Assembly (NCBI RefSeq): GCF_947331465.1
Contig: NZ_CAMZOK010000002.1
Coordinates: forward strand, 62,001 to 126,000
Reading direction: 5' to 3'
DNA: 64,000 bases
DNA from: Shimia sp. Alg240-R146
Lineage (GTDB): Bacteria; Pseudomonadota; Alphaproteobacteria; Rhodobacterales; Rhodobacteraceae
A program made the translations under genes and the position numbers. Of this stretch, positions 1 through 8,853 are shown piece by piece (position 1 is the first letter of the stretch; every line of letters begins with the position of its first letter). Under the pieces are notes generated by a model. It had not been told where the DNA came from. It ran no database searches and saw only the letters and a program-made list of their open reading frames with translations.

Positions 1-235
1 CAAAGAAAATATCCATTCGGCGCTGCAGTCGCGTGAGGCTTTGGCGCAAGGGGGCCCAGAACTTTGCGGCAACCTCGTTTCCGCCCATAATCTCGTTGAA
101 CGGGTGAAAGCCGCGCCAAGAGAGGTCGGCCGAACAGTGCTCGGCCATGACCGCGGCAAGCGATTCGGCGGGTGCGGCATCAAGATCCGCATAAAAATTA
201 CGCACAATCTGCTTGGCGGCCTGCGGCGTTGTCAT
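1..235 (-). CDS. SnoaL/NTF2-like protein (C-terminus cut by window edge)
   Basis: Reverse-strand frame beginning MTTPQAAKQIVRNFYADLD and open to the window edge; 78 residues are visible. An N-terminal helix followed by a hydrophobic SADLSWRGFHPFN segment is the usual beginning of SnoaL-like (NTF2-fold) domains, and three further proteins of this kind lie within the next 11 kb. It is transcribed away from the ABC transporter genes, with the two LacI-type palindromes between them, so it probably belongs to the same regulon. The catalytic role is unknown: the fold serves cyclases, dehydratases, isomerases and pure binding proteins. The family call is moderately sure; the length cannot be judged. 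Confidence 0.7.
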   Translation of the reverse strand, partial: MTTPQAAKQIVRNFYADLDAAPAESLAAVMAEHCSADLSWRGFHPFNEIMGGNEVAAKFWAPLRQSLTRLQRRMDIFF

Positions 236-303
236 CGGGTTTTACTCCTATTTTATTGGGCTTTTGATCCATAATCGAAAAGCCAGCGAGGGCGGTTTGG
301 CAT

Positions 304-327
304 ATTTTTGCATACGTATGCAAAAAT
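304..327. promoter_or_regulatory. LacI-type operator O1 (perfect palindrome)
   Basis: A perfect 24-bp palindrome with core TGCATACGTATGCA and a central CpG, flanked by A/T runs. Symmetry about a central CG is typical of LacI-family operators. It sits between the divergent SnoaL gene and the ABC ATPase gene. The likely binder is the LacI-family protein encoded at 8853-9890 in the same cluster. Confidence 0.75.
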
Positions 328-360
328 GTCTTGCCAAAACTGCCCTCGCGTCACTACGAT

Positions 361-380
361 TTTTGCAAACGTATGCAAAA
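361..380. promoter_or_regulatory. LacI-type operator O2 (one mismatch)
   Basis: A second copy of the same site, TTTTGCAAACGTATGCAAAA, with one mismatched pair. Its centre is 55 bp from that of the perfect copy and it lies 38 bp upstream of the ABC ATPase start. Paired sites of this sort allow cooperative or looping repression; binding is inferred. Confidence 0.65.
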
Positions 381-417
381 CGCAATTCCCAGCATGTGGA
401 ACGCGTCTTAGGGGGAC

Positions 418-1473
418 ATGATGGCCGAAATCCAGCTACGCAATGTTGGCAAGCGGTGGGGCAATTTTGTCGGGGTCGACAATTTTGATCTGACAATCGC
501 GGATCGCGAATTCCTTGTGCTTCTCGGGCCTTCCGGCTGCGGCAAGACCACCACCATGCGCATGATCGCGGGGCTGGAAGACGCCACCGACGGCGAGATC
601 CTGATCGACGGAAAAGTGGTCAATGATCTGGAGCCCAAGGATCGCGATGTGGCGATGGTGTTCCAAAGCTATGCGCTTTATCCGAACATGAACGTCTACG
701 AAAATATCCGCTTTCCACTCAAAGTGCGGGGCATTGCCCCAGAAGAGCATGATGAGCGCGTCCGCCGCGCTTCGGCGATGGTCGAGCTCGACGAATTTCT
801 GCACCGCAAACCTGCTGAACTGTCGGGAGGCCAGCGCCAGCGGGTCGCTTTGGCGCGCGCGATTGTGCGTGAACCCAATGTGTTTCTTATGGACGAGCCT
901 CTGTCCAACCTCGACGCCAAGCTGCGCGTTTCGACCCGCGCACAGATCAAAAACCTGAGCCACGAATTGGCTGTCACTACGATCTACGTGACCCATGACC
1001 AGATCGAAGCCATGACGCTCGCAGACCGTGTGGTCGTGATGAAGCAGGGCATCGTGCAACAGGTCGGCAGCCCGACCGACATCTACGACATGCCCGCCAA
1101 CACCTTTGTGGCAAGCTTCATCGGCTCGCCTGCCATGAACTTGATGGAGGGTGAAATGTCCGGCGGCACCTTCCGCACCGAAAGCGTAGAAATTCCCGGT
1201 CTCTCTGCCCCCGACGGGCCATTGACCCTTGGGTTCCGCGCCGAGGACGCGTCAATCGCCGAAGCAGGCAATGGGCAAATCACCGCGCCCATCTACACGC
1301 TCGAGCTTTTGGGGGACGCCACGATGATCTCGATCCGTGTTGGCGGGGCGCTGGTCTCGGTCAAAGCCGACAAGTCATTCCGCGCCGAAATCGGAGACAT
1401 GGTCTCCTATTCGGTGCCAAACGAAATCTGCCACCTCTTTGAAGCTGAAAGCGGTGCGCGATTGGGAGGCTGA
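418..1473 (+). CDS. CUT1-type sugar/polyol ABC transporter ATPase
   Basis: Cytoplasmic ATPase that powers the importer formed with the next three genes. Visible motifs are Walker A GPSGCGKTT (about residues 37-45), Q-loop Gln83, signature LSGGQ (135-139), Walker B VFLMDE (155-160) and the switch His193 in THDQ. A C-terminal extension of about 120 residues fits the TOBE/MalK regulatory region. The length of 351 aa is normal for MalK/UgpC-type ATPases. Two ATGs lie in tandem at 418 and 421; the Shine-Dalgarno GGGGGA ends at 416, so 421 may be the true start. It is the first gene of the operon behind the two LacI operators. The substrate is unknown. Confidence 0.93.
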   Translation: MMAEIQLRNVGKRWGNFVGVDNFDLTIADREFLVLLGPSGCGKTTTMRMIAGLEDATDGEILIDGKVVNDLEPKDRDVAMVFQSYALYPNMNVYENIRFPLKVRGIAPEEHDERVRRASAMVELDEFLHRKPAELSGGQRQRVALARAIVREPNVFLMDEPLSNLDAKLRVSTRAQIKNLSHELAVTTIYVTHDQIEAMTLADRVVVMKQGIVQQVGSPTDIYDMPANTFVASFIGSPAMNLMEGEMSGGTFRTESVEIPGLSAPDGPLTLGFRAEDASIAEAGNGQITAPIYTLELLGDATMISIRVGGALVSVKADKSFRAEIGDMVSYSVPNEICHLFEAESGARLGG

Positions 1474-1549
1474 AGCCTCAACAACAGCCCAAAAGGGCAA
1501 ACGAACGGTCCGGACGTGCACGACGGACCGACAACAGGGAGAAACGCGA

Positions 1550-2758
1550 ATGAAACTCAAGACACTTCTTGCGGCCGGTGTGGTCGCCATGTCCTCGACA
1601 GCCGCATTTGCGGGCTGTGCGGTTGAAAACTCGGTGCCGCTAAAATCGCTTTCGGCGGGCTTTGAAGCTTGGAAAGCTGTGACTGACGCCATGGGCGAAT
1701 GCGGAAATTTCCAAGCCTCGCTTGATCAGGAATTCCGCGAAAAGCAGCCCGAGGCCTTTGCCGCGAAACCATCGCTGTACCAGATTGGCGGCGTTGCCAA
1801 CGCAACTATGATCCCGCTGCTGAACGCGGGCAGCATTCGTCCTTTGGACGACCTCGTTGCCAAGTACGGTCAAAACCTGACGCCAAACCAGCTGATCAAA
1901 GTGGATGGCAAAGTCATGGCGATTGCCATGATGGTGAACGCGCAGCACATGATGTATCGCTCTGACATTCTTGCAGACCTTGGCATTGCCGAACCCACAA
2001 CCTGGGGCGAAGTGCTTGCCGCAGCTGAGAAAATCAAAGCAGCCGGCGTTGTGGATTATCCGCTGGGCGGCACTTTCAAAACCGGTTGGAACCTCGGCGA
2101 AGAGTTCGTGAACATGTACTTAGGCGAGGGCGGCAGCTTTATCGGCGAAGGCAACATGCCCGCGATCAACAACCCACAGGGTGTTGCGGCGCTGGAAACC
2201 ATGAAGGCCATGACCGCCTATATGGATCCGGAATATCTCGTCTCTGACTCAACCTATGTGCAGCAGCAGTTCCAGCAAGGCAAAATCGCCATGGCAAACC
2301 TCTGGGCAAGCCGTGCCGCCGCGATGGACGACGAAGCTGAAAGCCAGGTTGTTGGCAAAGTGGTGATGGCCGCTGCCCCCAACGGCTCCGCCGCTCCCGC
2401 CTCTTCGTTGTGGTGGGACGGTATGGTCTTCGCGTCCAACATGACCGACGAAGAAGCAGACGCTGCCTTTCAAGTCGCAATGGAAGGCATCGATGCCGAG
2501 ATGGTCTCCGCCAACAACGATGCTGCGGTGTGGCTGATCAAAGGCTACACCCCGGGCAAGCTGGCCGCAGGTGCCGCCGCAACGGCCGCGAACGGCGCAG
2601 CACCCTATCCTGCGTCTGGTCCGATGGGCATCATGCACACCGTTTTGGGCAACGGCATCGCCGATTACCTGAACGGCACCAAAGATGCGTCCACCACTCT
2701 GGCTGACATCGAAGCCGCCTATATGACGGCCGCAAAAGAAGCAGGTTTGGTCAAGTAA
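1550..2758 (+). CDS. ABC transporter periplasmic solute-binding protein (family 1)
   Basis: Periplasmic receptor of the importer, 402 aa. The start at 1550 gives a clean signal peptide (MKLKTLLAAGVVAMSSTAAFA, cleavage near residue 21-22) and has a GGGA-type ribosome site about 10 bases upstream; a longer in-frame opening would bury this signal. The mature part has the family-1 pattern, including a stretch with two alternating hydrophobic lobes and an NxxGVAALETM helix. It lies between the ATPase and the two permeases, the order seen in many CUT1 operons of alphaproteobacteria. The ligand cannot be read from sequence; the neighbouring dehydrogenases suggest a polyol or modified sugar. Confidence 0.88.
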   Translation: MKLKTLLAAGVVAMSSTAAFAGCAVENSVPLKSLSAGFEAWKAVTDAMGECGNFQASLDQEFREKQPEAFAAKPSLYQIGGVANATMIPLLNAGSIRPLDDLVAKYGQNLTPNQLIKVDGKVMAIAMMVNAQHMMYRSDILADLGIAEPTTWGEVLAAAEKIKAAGVVDYPLGGTFKTGWNLGEEFVNMYLGEGGSFIGEGNMPAINNPQGVAALETMKAMTAYMDPEYLVSDSTYVQQQFQQGKIAMANLWASRAAAMDDEAESQVVGKVVMAAAPNGSAAPASSLWWDGMVFASNMTDEEADAAFQVAMEGIDAEMVSANNDAAVWLIKGYTPGKLAAGAAATAANGAAPYPASGPMGIMHTVLGNGIADYLNGTKDASTTLADIEAAYMTAAKEAGLVK

Positions 2759-2852
2759 CCACACCCGATTTCGATCCAAACGGGGAGGGCGGAGTCCTCC
2801 CCGACTTTCAAAAACTTTCCTCACCTCACAGGACCATGAGAAAGGCAGAACA

Positions 2853-3875
2853 ATGAAGTTCAAGACGTTTGCCGCCTTTATCGGCCCCTCTGTCTTTATG
2901 ATGCTCCTGTTTATTGCATTCCCTTTGGTGAGTGTGTTCCAGCAGAGCTTTTACATCACGCAACCGATCTATGACTTGGTTGAAGTGGAAACCTGCACGC
3001 CCGGTTTTTTGACCCAAACCTGTGTCACCGAAACGCAATCTGTACCCAAGTTGGACGAGGAGGGCGCGATCATCACGCAAACCGAATTCGTCGGCTTGCA
3101 AAGCTATCGCAATGTTCTGGAACTGGGTCGTGCTTGGGATGCGGTTTCTTCCGGCAGCTGGGCCGCGTTCCAAGCTATTGATTTCTGGAAAGCCCTGCGT
3201 TTCACGCTGAGCTTCACTTTGATCACCTTGCCACTGGTGATTGGCGCAGGTCTGGCCATCGCAGTGATGATCAACAGCGCCGCCAAATCTGTGCGTGGGC
3301 CGGTGATCTTTATCTCGCTTTTGCCGTTCATCATAACGCCCGTAATTGGCGCGCTTGCGATCAACTGGCTGTTTCGTGGCGACGGTATTTTGACCGCCGC
3401 GATGGAATGGTATCTTCAACGTGACATCGCCATGTTTGCCCAAGCCTGGACCATCGAAATCCTGATGATGTTCTACCGTGTCTGGCACGTCGCGCCCTTT
3501 GCCGCCATCGTGTTCTACGCTGGCCTGCAAACCGTCAATCAAGACAGCCTCGAAAGCGCGATCATCGATGGTGCCTCGCGCTGGCAGCGCCTGAAATACA
3601 TCGTCATTCCGCACCTGATGCCGCTGATCGTGTTCATTTCGATGATCCACCTGATGGACAGCTATCGCGTGTTCGAAGAAATTGTCGGCTTCTCAAGCCA
3701 AGGTCACGTGATCTCTCTGCAATGGCTGACTTATGACTTCCTCGTGCCGGATCAGGCGGGCAACCGCTCTATTTCCCGCGCCTCGGCCTCGGCCATGCTC
3801 ACTATGATCGGCATTGCGCTCCTGCTTGTGCCTCTACTGCGCCGCACATGGCGCGACCATCAAGGAGGCCACTGA
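2853..3875 (+). CDS. CUT1 ABC transporter permease (MalF-like)
   Basis: Inner-membrane permease of 340 aa. The first membrane helix spans about residues 8-28. A long periplasmic stretch follows (about 29-115) with Cys48 and Cys57, which could form a disulphide. The core helices follow, with the EAA loop ESAIIDGASRWQRLKYIVIP at about 234-253, which contacts the ATPase. An AGAACA-type leader with AAGGC precedes ATG 2853. It ends at TGA 3873-3875, three bases before the next start, so the two permeases are made together. The function as importer subunit is secure, the substrate is not. Confidence 0.9.
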   Translation: MKFKTFAAFIGPSVFMMLLFIAFPLVSVFQQSFYITQPIYDLVEVETCTPGFLTQTCVTETQSVPKLDEEGAIITQTEFVGLQSYRNVLELGRAWDAVSSGSWAAFQAIDFWKALRFTLSFTLITLPLVIGAGLAIAVMINSAAKSVRGPVIFISLLPFIITPVIGALAINWLFRGDGILTAAMEWYLQRDIAMFAQAWTIEILMMFYRVWHVAPFAAIVFYAGLQTVNQDSLESAIIDGASRWQRLKYIVIPHLMPLIVFISMIHLMDSYRVFEEIVGFSSQGHVISLQWLTYDFLVPDQAGNRSISRASASAMLTMIGIALLLVPLLRRTWRDHQGGH

Positions 3876-3877
3876 CC

Positions 3878-5035
3878 ATGTCCGCTGCTCGTGCTCTACA
3901 ACAACCGCTGCCGTTGCGCCTGACCTCCAACGCCTTTTTGGCCTTGTGGTGTCTGATCGCCGCATTTCCGATCTTTTGGATCATGGTCCAGAGCTTCAAG
4001 ACGCCGGTTGATGCCTATGACAGCAATGCGCTGAATGTGATCTTGGGTCCCGAAACGCTGGCACGCGGTCATGGCATGTCGGTGCTGCAGATCCTGCTTG
4101 GCGTTGGTGCGATCTGGCTGACGATCCGGCTGGCAAGCCGCACGCTTCCTTCCTTTGTGCGCGGCTCAATGGATGGCGGGCTGCAATGGCTTGGCTGGAT
4201 CATTGGGGCTTCGGCGCTTGGCATAGGCTCTGTGGTTGCGTTGTTTGGTGTGGTGCCTTGGATTTCGGATGTGTTGAATCCAATGGTCGGCCCGCTGGGG
4301 GTCGATGTTGTCGGTCTGACGACCGAGCACTACAAAACGGTCTGGGTTGAGCGCGGCTTTTTCCGCAACTTCCAGAACTCGCTGCTGATCACCGCCGGTG
4401 TTGTGACGATCTCGCTCAGCGTCGGCACGCTCGCGGGCTACGGGCTTGCCCGCTCCGGCAGCAAACTCGCTTTCTGGATCTTGATCATCGCGCTGATCTT
4501 CCGCGCCTTGCCGCACTCTGTTTTGGTTGCGGGCTATTTGCCGGTGTTCATCTCGTCATCGGAATGGCTGGCGCCGATCTTTGGCGAAAACGCCCCGACG
4601 CTTTACGGCAAACCGTTTGCCGTGATCGCCGTGCTTGTGGCGATCAACCAGCCCTTCACAATCTGGATGCTGCGCAGCTTCTTTCAAAATATCCCGGCCG
4701 AACTTGACGAGGCCGCACGGGTCGACGGATGCAGCCACTTTCAGGCTTTCCGCCGCGTGATCATGCCGGTCATGTGGCCCGGCGTTATCACGACGGGCCT
4801 GTTCAGTTTCCTGTTGGCTTACAACGACTTCCTCGTGACCTCACTGCTGCTGGATGCGCAAAACCAGACGATGGTTCCGGCCATCGCCGGCATGTTCAAC
4901 CGCGAAACCACCACCACCGATCAGGTTGTCGCTGTGGCCGCTGCGGTATCCATCACGGCGCCACTTTTCTTCCTTGTCATGGTGTTCCAGCGCCAGATCG
5001 TTTCCGGCCTGACCGCAGGGGCGGTAAAGGGATGA
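3878..5035 (+). CDS. CUT1 ABC transporter permease (MalG-like) with extra helix pair
   Basis: Second permease, 385 aa from ATG 3878, which has a strong AAGGAGG at 3862-3868; an earlier in-frame opening at 3848 lies inside the previous gene. The EAA loop PAELDEAARVDGCSHFQAFR is at about 273-292. MalG-type subunits are normally about 275-300 aa. Here about 100 residues are inserted after the first membrane helix, including two hydrophobic stretches (about 68-88 and 102-130), before the canonical core that begins at NFQNSLLI. This gives more membrane spans than usual. The stop overlaps the start of a 43-codon reading frame (ATGA). Confidence 0.9.
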   Translation: MSAARALQQPLPLRLTSNAFLALWCLIAAFPIFWIMVQSFKTPVDAYDSNALNVILGPETLARGHGMSVLQILLGVGAIWLTIRLASRTLPSFVRGSMDGGLQWLGWIIGASALGIGSVVALFGVVPWISDVLNPMVGPLGVDVVGLTTEHYKTVWVERGFFRNFQNSLLITAGVVTISLSVGTLAGYGLARSGSKLAFWILIIALIFRALPHSVLVAGYLPVFISSSEWLAPIFGENAPTLYGKPFAVIAVLVAINQPFTIWMLRSFFQNIPAELDEAARVDGCSHFQAFRRVIMPVMWPGVITTGLFSFLLAYNDFLVTSLLLDAQNQTMVPAIAGMFNRETTTTDQVVAVAAAVSITAPLFFLVMVFQRQIVSGLTAGAVKG

Positions 5036-5163
5036 GTTCCTCTGCCCGTCATAGCGCCATGGCGCGCCATCCGGCGCTCAACAGACTGCCAAGGGATTTC
5101 ATATTGAAGGGGCCACTCGCCTCTTCTGAAACCCAATACAGCATTCTGAAAGGAGACCTCTGA
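5032..5163 (+). CDS. Possible 43-residue coupled small protein
   Basis: A 43-codon frame (MSSSARHSAMARHPALNRL...) whose ATG overlaps the permease stop as ATGA and whose TGA overlaps the next gene's ATG as TGATG. Overlap at both ends is what a translated linking gene would look like. A weak purine stretch (GTAAAGGG) precedes the ATG. No domain, signal peptide or membrane helix is evident, and the Shine-Dalgarno of the next gene (AAAGGAG) lies inside its end. It may simply be an open intergenic frame. Confidence 0.3.
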   Translation: MSSSARHSAMARHPALNRLPRDFILKGPLASSETQYSILKGDL

Positions 5164-5693
5164 TGAAAGGGTCCCGCCCCGAACAAGCCGTGCTAAGTCG
5201 TGACACGGACATGAGCAAAACCGATGAAACACGTCGCGTGATCGAAACCATGGTGGACGGTCTGAACGACCACCGCATTGATGACATCGGCGATTTCTTT
5301 TCCCAAGGCTTTCGCTGGATGGGCAACCAAGGTTGCGGCACCAAAACCGGCTTGCAAGAATTCCAGGACAATTGGCAGCGTCCATTTCAAGCCGCGTTCT
5401 CGGACAAGACCTGCATCGATGAGGCCCGCCTGTATATGGGCGAATGGGCTGCGGCCTTTGGTCGTCAGGAGGCCACGCACAGTGGCGAATTCCTCGGTAT
5501 TGCCCCGACCGGCAAGCGGATTGAGATCCGGTATATGGATTTCTGGAAAGTGGTCGACGGCAAGATCGTCGACAATTGGGTGAACGTCGATTTTGCCCAT
5601 GTCGCCGCCCAGTTGGGCGTTGACCTGTTCAATGGTGAAGGCTGGGAAGCCTTTGATCGCGGAGAGAAAACCGCTCCGCGCCCCGATTTGTGA
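5163..5693 (+). CDS. SnoaL-like (NTF2-fold) protein, single domain
   Basis: 176 aa, preceded by AAAGGAG at the right distance. The pattern [21 protein letters not shown], then FRWMG, then [24 protein letters not shown] is classic for the SnoaL/ester-cyclase-like family, in which the last part forms the central strands of the cone-shaped sheet. Related enzymes perform aldol cyclisation, dehydration or isomerisation in a closed hydrophobic pocket. It lies between the transporter and the histidinol-dehydrogenase paralogue and is therefore likely to process the imported compound or its oxidation product. A shorter start at the internal Met near residue 17 (MSKTDETRR) is possible. Confidence 0.82.
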   Translation: MKGSRPEQAVLSRDTDMSKTDETRRVIETMVDGLNDHRIDDIGDFFSQGFRWMGNQGCGTKTGLQEFQDNWQRPFQAAFSDKTCIDEARLYMGEWAAAFGRQEATHSGEFLGIAPTGKRIEIRYMDFWKVVDGKIVDNWVNVDFAHVAAQLGVDLFNGEGWEAFDRGEKTAPRPDL

Positions 5694-5703
5694 GGACAAT
5701 AAT

Positions 5704-7032
5704 ATGACGATTGAGTATCTCAAACGCGGCAAGGACCAAGCTGAACGGGCCGAAGATGATGCCAAAACCCGTGCCGTGGTCGAAGCCACGTTGAAAGACA
5801 TCGAAGTCAACGGCGACGCCGCCGTGCGCAGCCTGTCGGAGAAGTTTGACGCCTATTCGCCCAAGTCCTTCAAGCTAAGCCCGCAGGACATCGACGCTTT
5901 GATGGCCCAGCTGACCGACCGCGAGTTGGCCGACATTAAGTTTGCACAAGCTCAGGTTCGCAATTTTGCGCAGGCACAGCGTGACACCATGCTGGATCTG
6001 GAAGTGGAAACGCTGCCGGGCGTGATTTTGGGGCACAAGAATATTCCGGTGCAATCTGTCGGTTGCTATGTGCCGGGCGGCAAATTCCCGATGGTCGCCT
6101 CAGCTCATATGTCGGTGGCAACTGCCTCCGTCGCTGGTGTGCCGCGCATTGTGGCCTGCACCCCACCGTTTAACGGCAAACCAAACCCGGCGGTGATCGC
6201 CGCGATGCATCTTGGCGGCGCGCATGAGATTTACGTGATGGGGGGCATTCAGGCGATTGGCGCCATGGCGCTCGGCACTGAAACCATTGATCCGGTGCAT
6301 ATGCTGGTCGGCCCCGGCAACGCCTTCGTGGCCGAAGCCAAACGCCAGCTCTTCGGTCGTGTCGGCATCGACTTGTTCGCGGGACCAACCGAGACCATGG
6401 TGATTGCTGACGAAACCGTGGATGCCGAAATTTGTGCGACGGATCTGCTCGGGCAGGCGGAACACGGCTACAACAGCCCCTGTGTGTTGCTCACCAACTC
6501 GCGCAAACTGGCCGAAGACACCCTGTCCGAGATTGACCGCCTCCTGAAAATCCTGCCCACAGCCGACACAGCCTCTGTCAGCTGGGAAGACTATGGCGAA
6601 GTCATCGTGTGCGACACCTATGACGAGATGCTGGCCGTGGCCGACGATATCGCATCCGAGCACGTGCAGGTGATGACCGATCGCGACGATTGGTTCCTTG
6701 AAAACATGACGTGTTACGGCGCCTTGTTTTTGGGGCCGCGCACCAATGTGTCCAACGGCGACAAGGTGATTGGCACAAATCACACTCTGCCCACCAAAAA
6801 GGCGGGGCGCTACACAGGGGGGCTGTGGGTCGGCAAGTTCCTGAAAACACACAGCTATCAAAAGGTCCTGACGGATGAGGCCGCAACCATGATCGGCGAG
6901 TATGGCTCGCGGCTTTGCATGCTTGAGGGGTTCGTGGGACACGCAGAGCAATGCAATGTGCGCGTGCGCCGCTACGGCGGGATCAACGTGCCTTACGGAG
7001 AAGGTGCACCTTATCGCGAGGCGGCGGAGTGA
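5704..7032 (+). CDS. Histidinol-dehydrogenase-family NAD-dependent alcohol dehydrogenase (HpsN-like)
   Basis: 442 aa from ATG 5704; the longer frame from 5593 overlaps the previous gene and lacks family similarity at its N-terminus. All zinc and catalytic positions of the HisD fold can be seen: Gln251 and His254 (GQAEHG), Glu319-His320 (ASEHVQV), Asp353, His360 (GTNHTLPT) and His413 (GHAEQ). Nothing else from histidine biosynthesis is nearby. Catabolic paralogues of this type include sulfopropanediol 3-dehydrogenase HpsN, which oxidises a terminal alcohol to a carboxylate in two NAD-dependent steps. With an ABC polyol-type importer beside it, the likely role is oxidation of an imported hydroxylated compound. 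The exact substrate is unknown. Confidence 0.85.
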   Translation: MTIEYLKRGKDQAERAEDDAKTRAVVEATLKDIEVNGDAAVRSLSEKFDAYSPKSFKLSPQDIDALMAQLTDRELADIKFAQAQVRNFAQAQRDTMLDLEVETLPGVILGHKNIPVQSVGCYVPGGKFPMVASAHMSVATASVAGVPRIVACTPPFNGKPNPAVIAAMHLGGAHEIYVMGGIQAIGAMALGTETIDPVHMLVGPGNAFVAEAKRQLFGRVGIDLFAGPTETMVIADETVDAEICATDLLGQAEHGYNSPCVLLTNSRKLAEDTLSEIDRLLKILPTADTASVSWEDYGEVIVCDTYDEMLAVADDIASEHVQVMTDRDDWFLENMTCYGALFLGPRTNVSNGDKVIGTNHTLPTKKAGRYTGGLWVGKFLKTHSYQKVLTDEAATMIGEYGSRLCMLEGFVGHAEQCNVRVRRYGGINVPYGEGAPYREAAE

Positions 7033-7039
7033 TCTGAAA

Positions 7040-8092
7040 GTGGACAAACACACAAAGCACAAAGAACAGATCAAATCATTTCGGAAGGCCACGTATAACT
7101 TCTCCGAAGAAGGCGTTCGTGCAGCGCTGAGCGCACTGGCCACACCGGATGCTTTGTTCCGTCTGTGTCATCCGTTTGGCGACATAACCGGACCACAAGC
7201 CTTTTATGACGAGGCTTATGCCTCTTTGTTTGACGCTTGGCCTGATCTGGAACGCCGCGACTATATCGTCATGGCGGGGCCAGATGAATTCGGCAATGAT
7301 TGGGTCGGTTGCGGCGGCTACTACACCGGTGTCTTTACTGGTGCGTGGCTCGACATTCCCCCGACCGGGCATCAGGTCGCGATGCGCTACCACGAATTCT
7401 TCCGCTTTGTTGACGGCAAAGTGGTGGAGTATCAGGCGCTGTGGGACATCCCTGACGTGATGATGCAGGCCAACGCTTGGCCAATGGCGCCGTCATTGGG
7501 CCGAGAATGGCACGTGCCCGGCCCTGCAACATCGGATGGGCTTGTCCCGGGTCCTTACGATGCGGCCAAAGGCGCGGCGACCTGCCAGCACATTGTCGAC
7601 ATGCTGGACCATCTGAAAAAACACCCCGGCGACCCTGACCCGCATTCGATGGAGATGGAACGGTTCTGGCACGAGCGCATGAGCTGGTACGGACCTGCGG
7701 GTATAGGCACAGCTCGTGGCATCTCGGGCTTTCGCAACTGGCACCAAATTCCGTTCCTGAATGGCATGCCGGATCGCGGACAATACGTGGATGAAATCAC
7801 CTATCATTTCTTTGGCGATGGGGATTATGCCGCTGTGACGGGCTGGCCTGACATGATCCAGACGGTGACGCATGACGGTTGGATGGGCATCGCGCCCGCT
7901 GGCAAGAAAATCACCATGCGCAGTTTGGATTTCTGGCGGGTCGAAGACGGCAAAATTCGCGAAAACTGGGTCCTTGTTGATTTGCTGGACGCATACCGCC
8001 AATTAGGTGTGGACGTCTTTGCCCGATTGCGAGAATTCAACAAGGCACGCAGCATGGCGCGCTTGAATATCCCCGATGGAATGAGCAGATGA
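7040..8092 (+). CDS. Tandem SnoaL-like protein (two NTF2-fold domains)
   Basis: 350 aa from GTG 7040, eight bases after the previous stop; earlier in-frame codons lie inside that gene and encode an unrelated-looking tail. Two SnoaL-like units can be seen: residues about 20-150 (with IPPTGHQVAMRYHEFFRFVDGK) and about 195-345 (with GIAPAGKKITMRSLDFWRVEDGK). The repeated P-x-G-x-x-hydrophobic-R-x-x-x-FxR/Fx-x-DGK signature shows an internal duplication. Its last codons overlap the SDR start (ATGA), so the two are translationally coupled. The activity is unknown. Confidence 0.8.
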   Translation: MDKHTKHKEQIKSFRKATYNFSEEGVRAALSALATPDALFRLCHPFGDITGPQAFYDEAYASLFDAWPDLERRDYIVMAGPDEFGNDWVGCGGYYTGVFTGAWLDIPPTGHQVAMRYHEFFRFVDGKVVEYQALWDIPDVMMQANAWPMAPSLGREWHVPGPATSDGLVPGPYDAAKGAATCQHIVDMLDHLKKHPGDPDPHSMEMERFWHERMSWYGPAGIGTARGISGFRNWHQIPFLNGMPDRGQYVDEITYHFFGDGDYAAVTGWPDMIQTVTHDGWMGIAPAGKKITMRSLDFWRVEDGKIRENWVLVDLLDAYRQLGVDVFARLREFNKARSMARLNIPDGMSR

Positions 8093-8853
8093 CCCAATTG
8101 CCCCGAATCCCTTCTTTCTCACTTGCCGGCAAAACCGCACTTGTCACCGGCGCCTCTTCAGGCATCGGTCAGGGCTGTGCAGTTGCATTGGCAGAGGCCG
8201 GGGCGCATGTGGTTTGCGCGGCACGCGGGGTTGAGAAACTTAACGAAACCGTCGCGGCCTTGGGCGCGAAAGGACTAAGTGCCGAAGCTGTATCGTTGGA
8301 CCAAAACGATCTTGAAGCGGTTGAAGACCTTATTGGCGCCCGCAGCTTTGACATCGTGGTCAACTCGGCCGGGCTTGCGCGTCACGCACCGGCCATCGAA
8401 ACCACGCCTGCGGATTACGACGCGGTGATGGGGCTTAACCTACGCGCGGCCTATTTTCTGTCCGCTTACGCGGCCAAGGCTATGATGACAAAAGGAAAAG
8501 CAGGGTCGATCATCCATATTTCCAGTCAAATGGGCCACGTCGGCGGCGTTGATCGCGCCGTCTATTGCGCGTCCAAACACGGGCTTGAAGGCATGGTGAA
8601 AGCGATGGCCATCGAATGGGGCAAACAAAGCATCCGCATTAACACGATTTGCCCGACGTTTATCAAAACGCCTCTCACAGCCAGCACATTTGAAAACCCC
8701 GAACGCCGCGCGTGGATCGAGGATAAAATCAAACTTGGCCGCATCGGAGAAGTCGAAGACATCATGGGCGCCGTTCTTTATCTGGCCTCCGACGCCAGCG
8801 CGCTTGTGACGGGCACCTCGATGTTGATCGATGGCGGGTGGACAGCAGACTGA
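8089..8853 (+). CDS. Short-chain dehydrogenase/reductase (SDR)
   Basis: 254 aa classical SDR: dinucleotide motif TGASSGIG at 20-27, NSAG (92-95) in place of the usual NNAG, active-site serines near 145-146 (ISS), and Tyr159/Lys163 in YCASK. The C-terminal DGG is present. An Arg after the second strand (CAARG) favours NADP(H), but this is only suggestive. It starts in the preceding SnoaL gene (ATGA) and ends in the LacI start (TGATG), so it is a fixed part of the operon. It probably oxidises or reduces an alcohol/ketone intermediate of the imported compound. Confidence 0.88.
   Translation: MTQLPRIPSFSLAGKTALVTGASSGIGQGCAVALAEAGAHVVCAARGVEKLNETVAALGAKGLSAEAVSLDQNDLEAVEDLIGARSFDIVVNSAGLARHAPAIETTPADYDAVMGLNLRAAYFLSAYAAKAMMTKGKAGSIIHISSQMGHVGGVDRAVYCASKHGLEGMVKAMAIEWGKQSIRINTICPTFIKTPLTASTFENPERRAWIEDKIKLGRIGEVEDIMGAVLYLASDASALVTGTSMLIDGGWTAD

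Noticed and set aside
2826-3650. Long reverse-strand frame opposite the MalF-like permease; similar long frames oppose many genes here (e.g. 6100-7143, 10226-11071).
   Set aside because: Shadow frames typical of GC-rich DNA; rich in His/Arg/Gln, without motifs or ribosome sites.
5704-7032. Considered true histidinol dehydrogenase (hisD).
   Set aside because: No histidine biosynthesis genes nearby; the context is a catabolic transporter cluster, and paralogues such as HpsN keep the same active-site residues.
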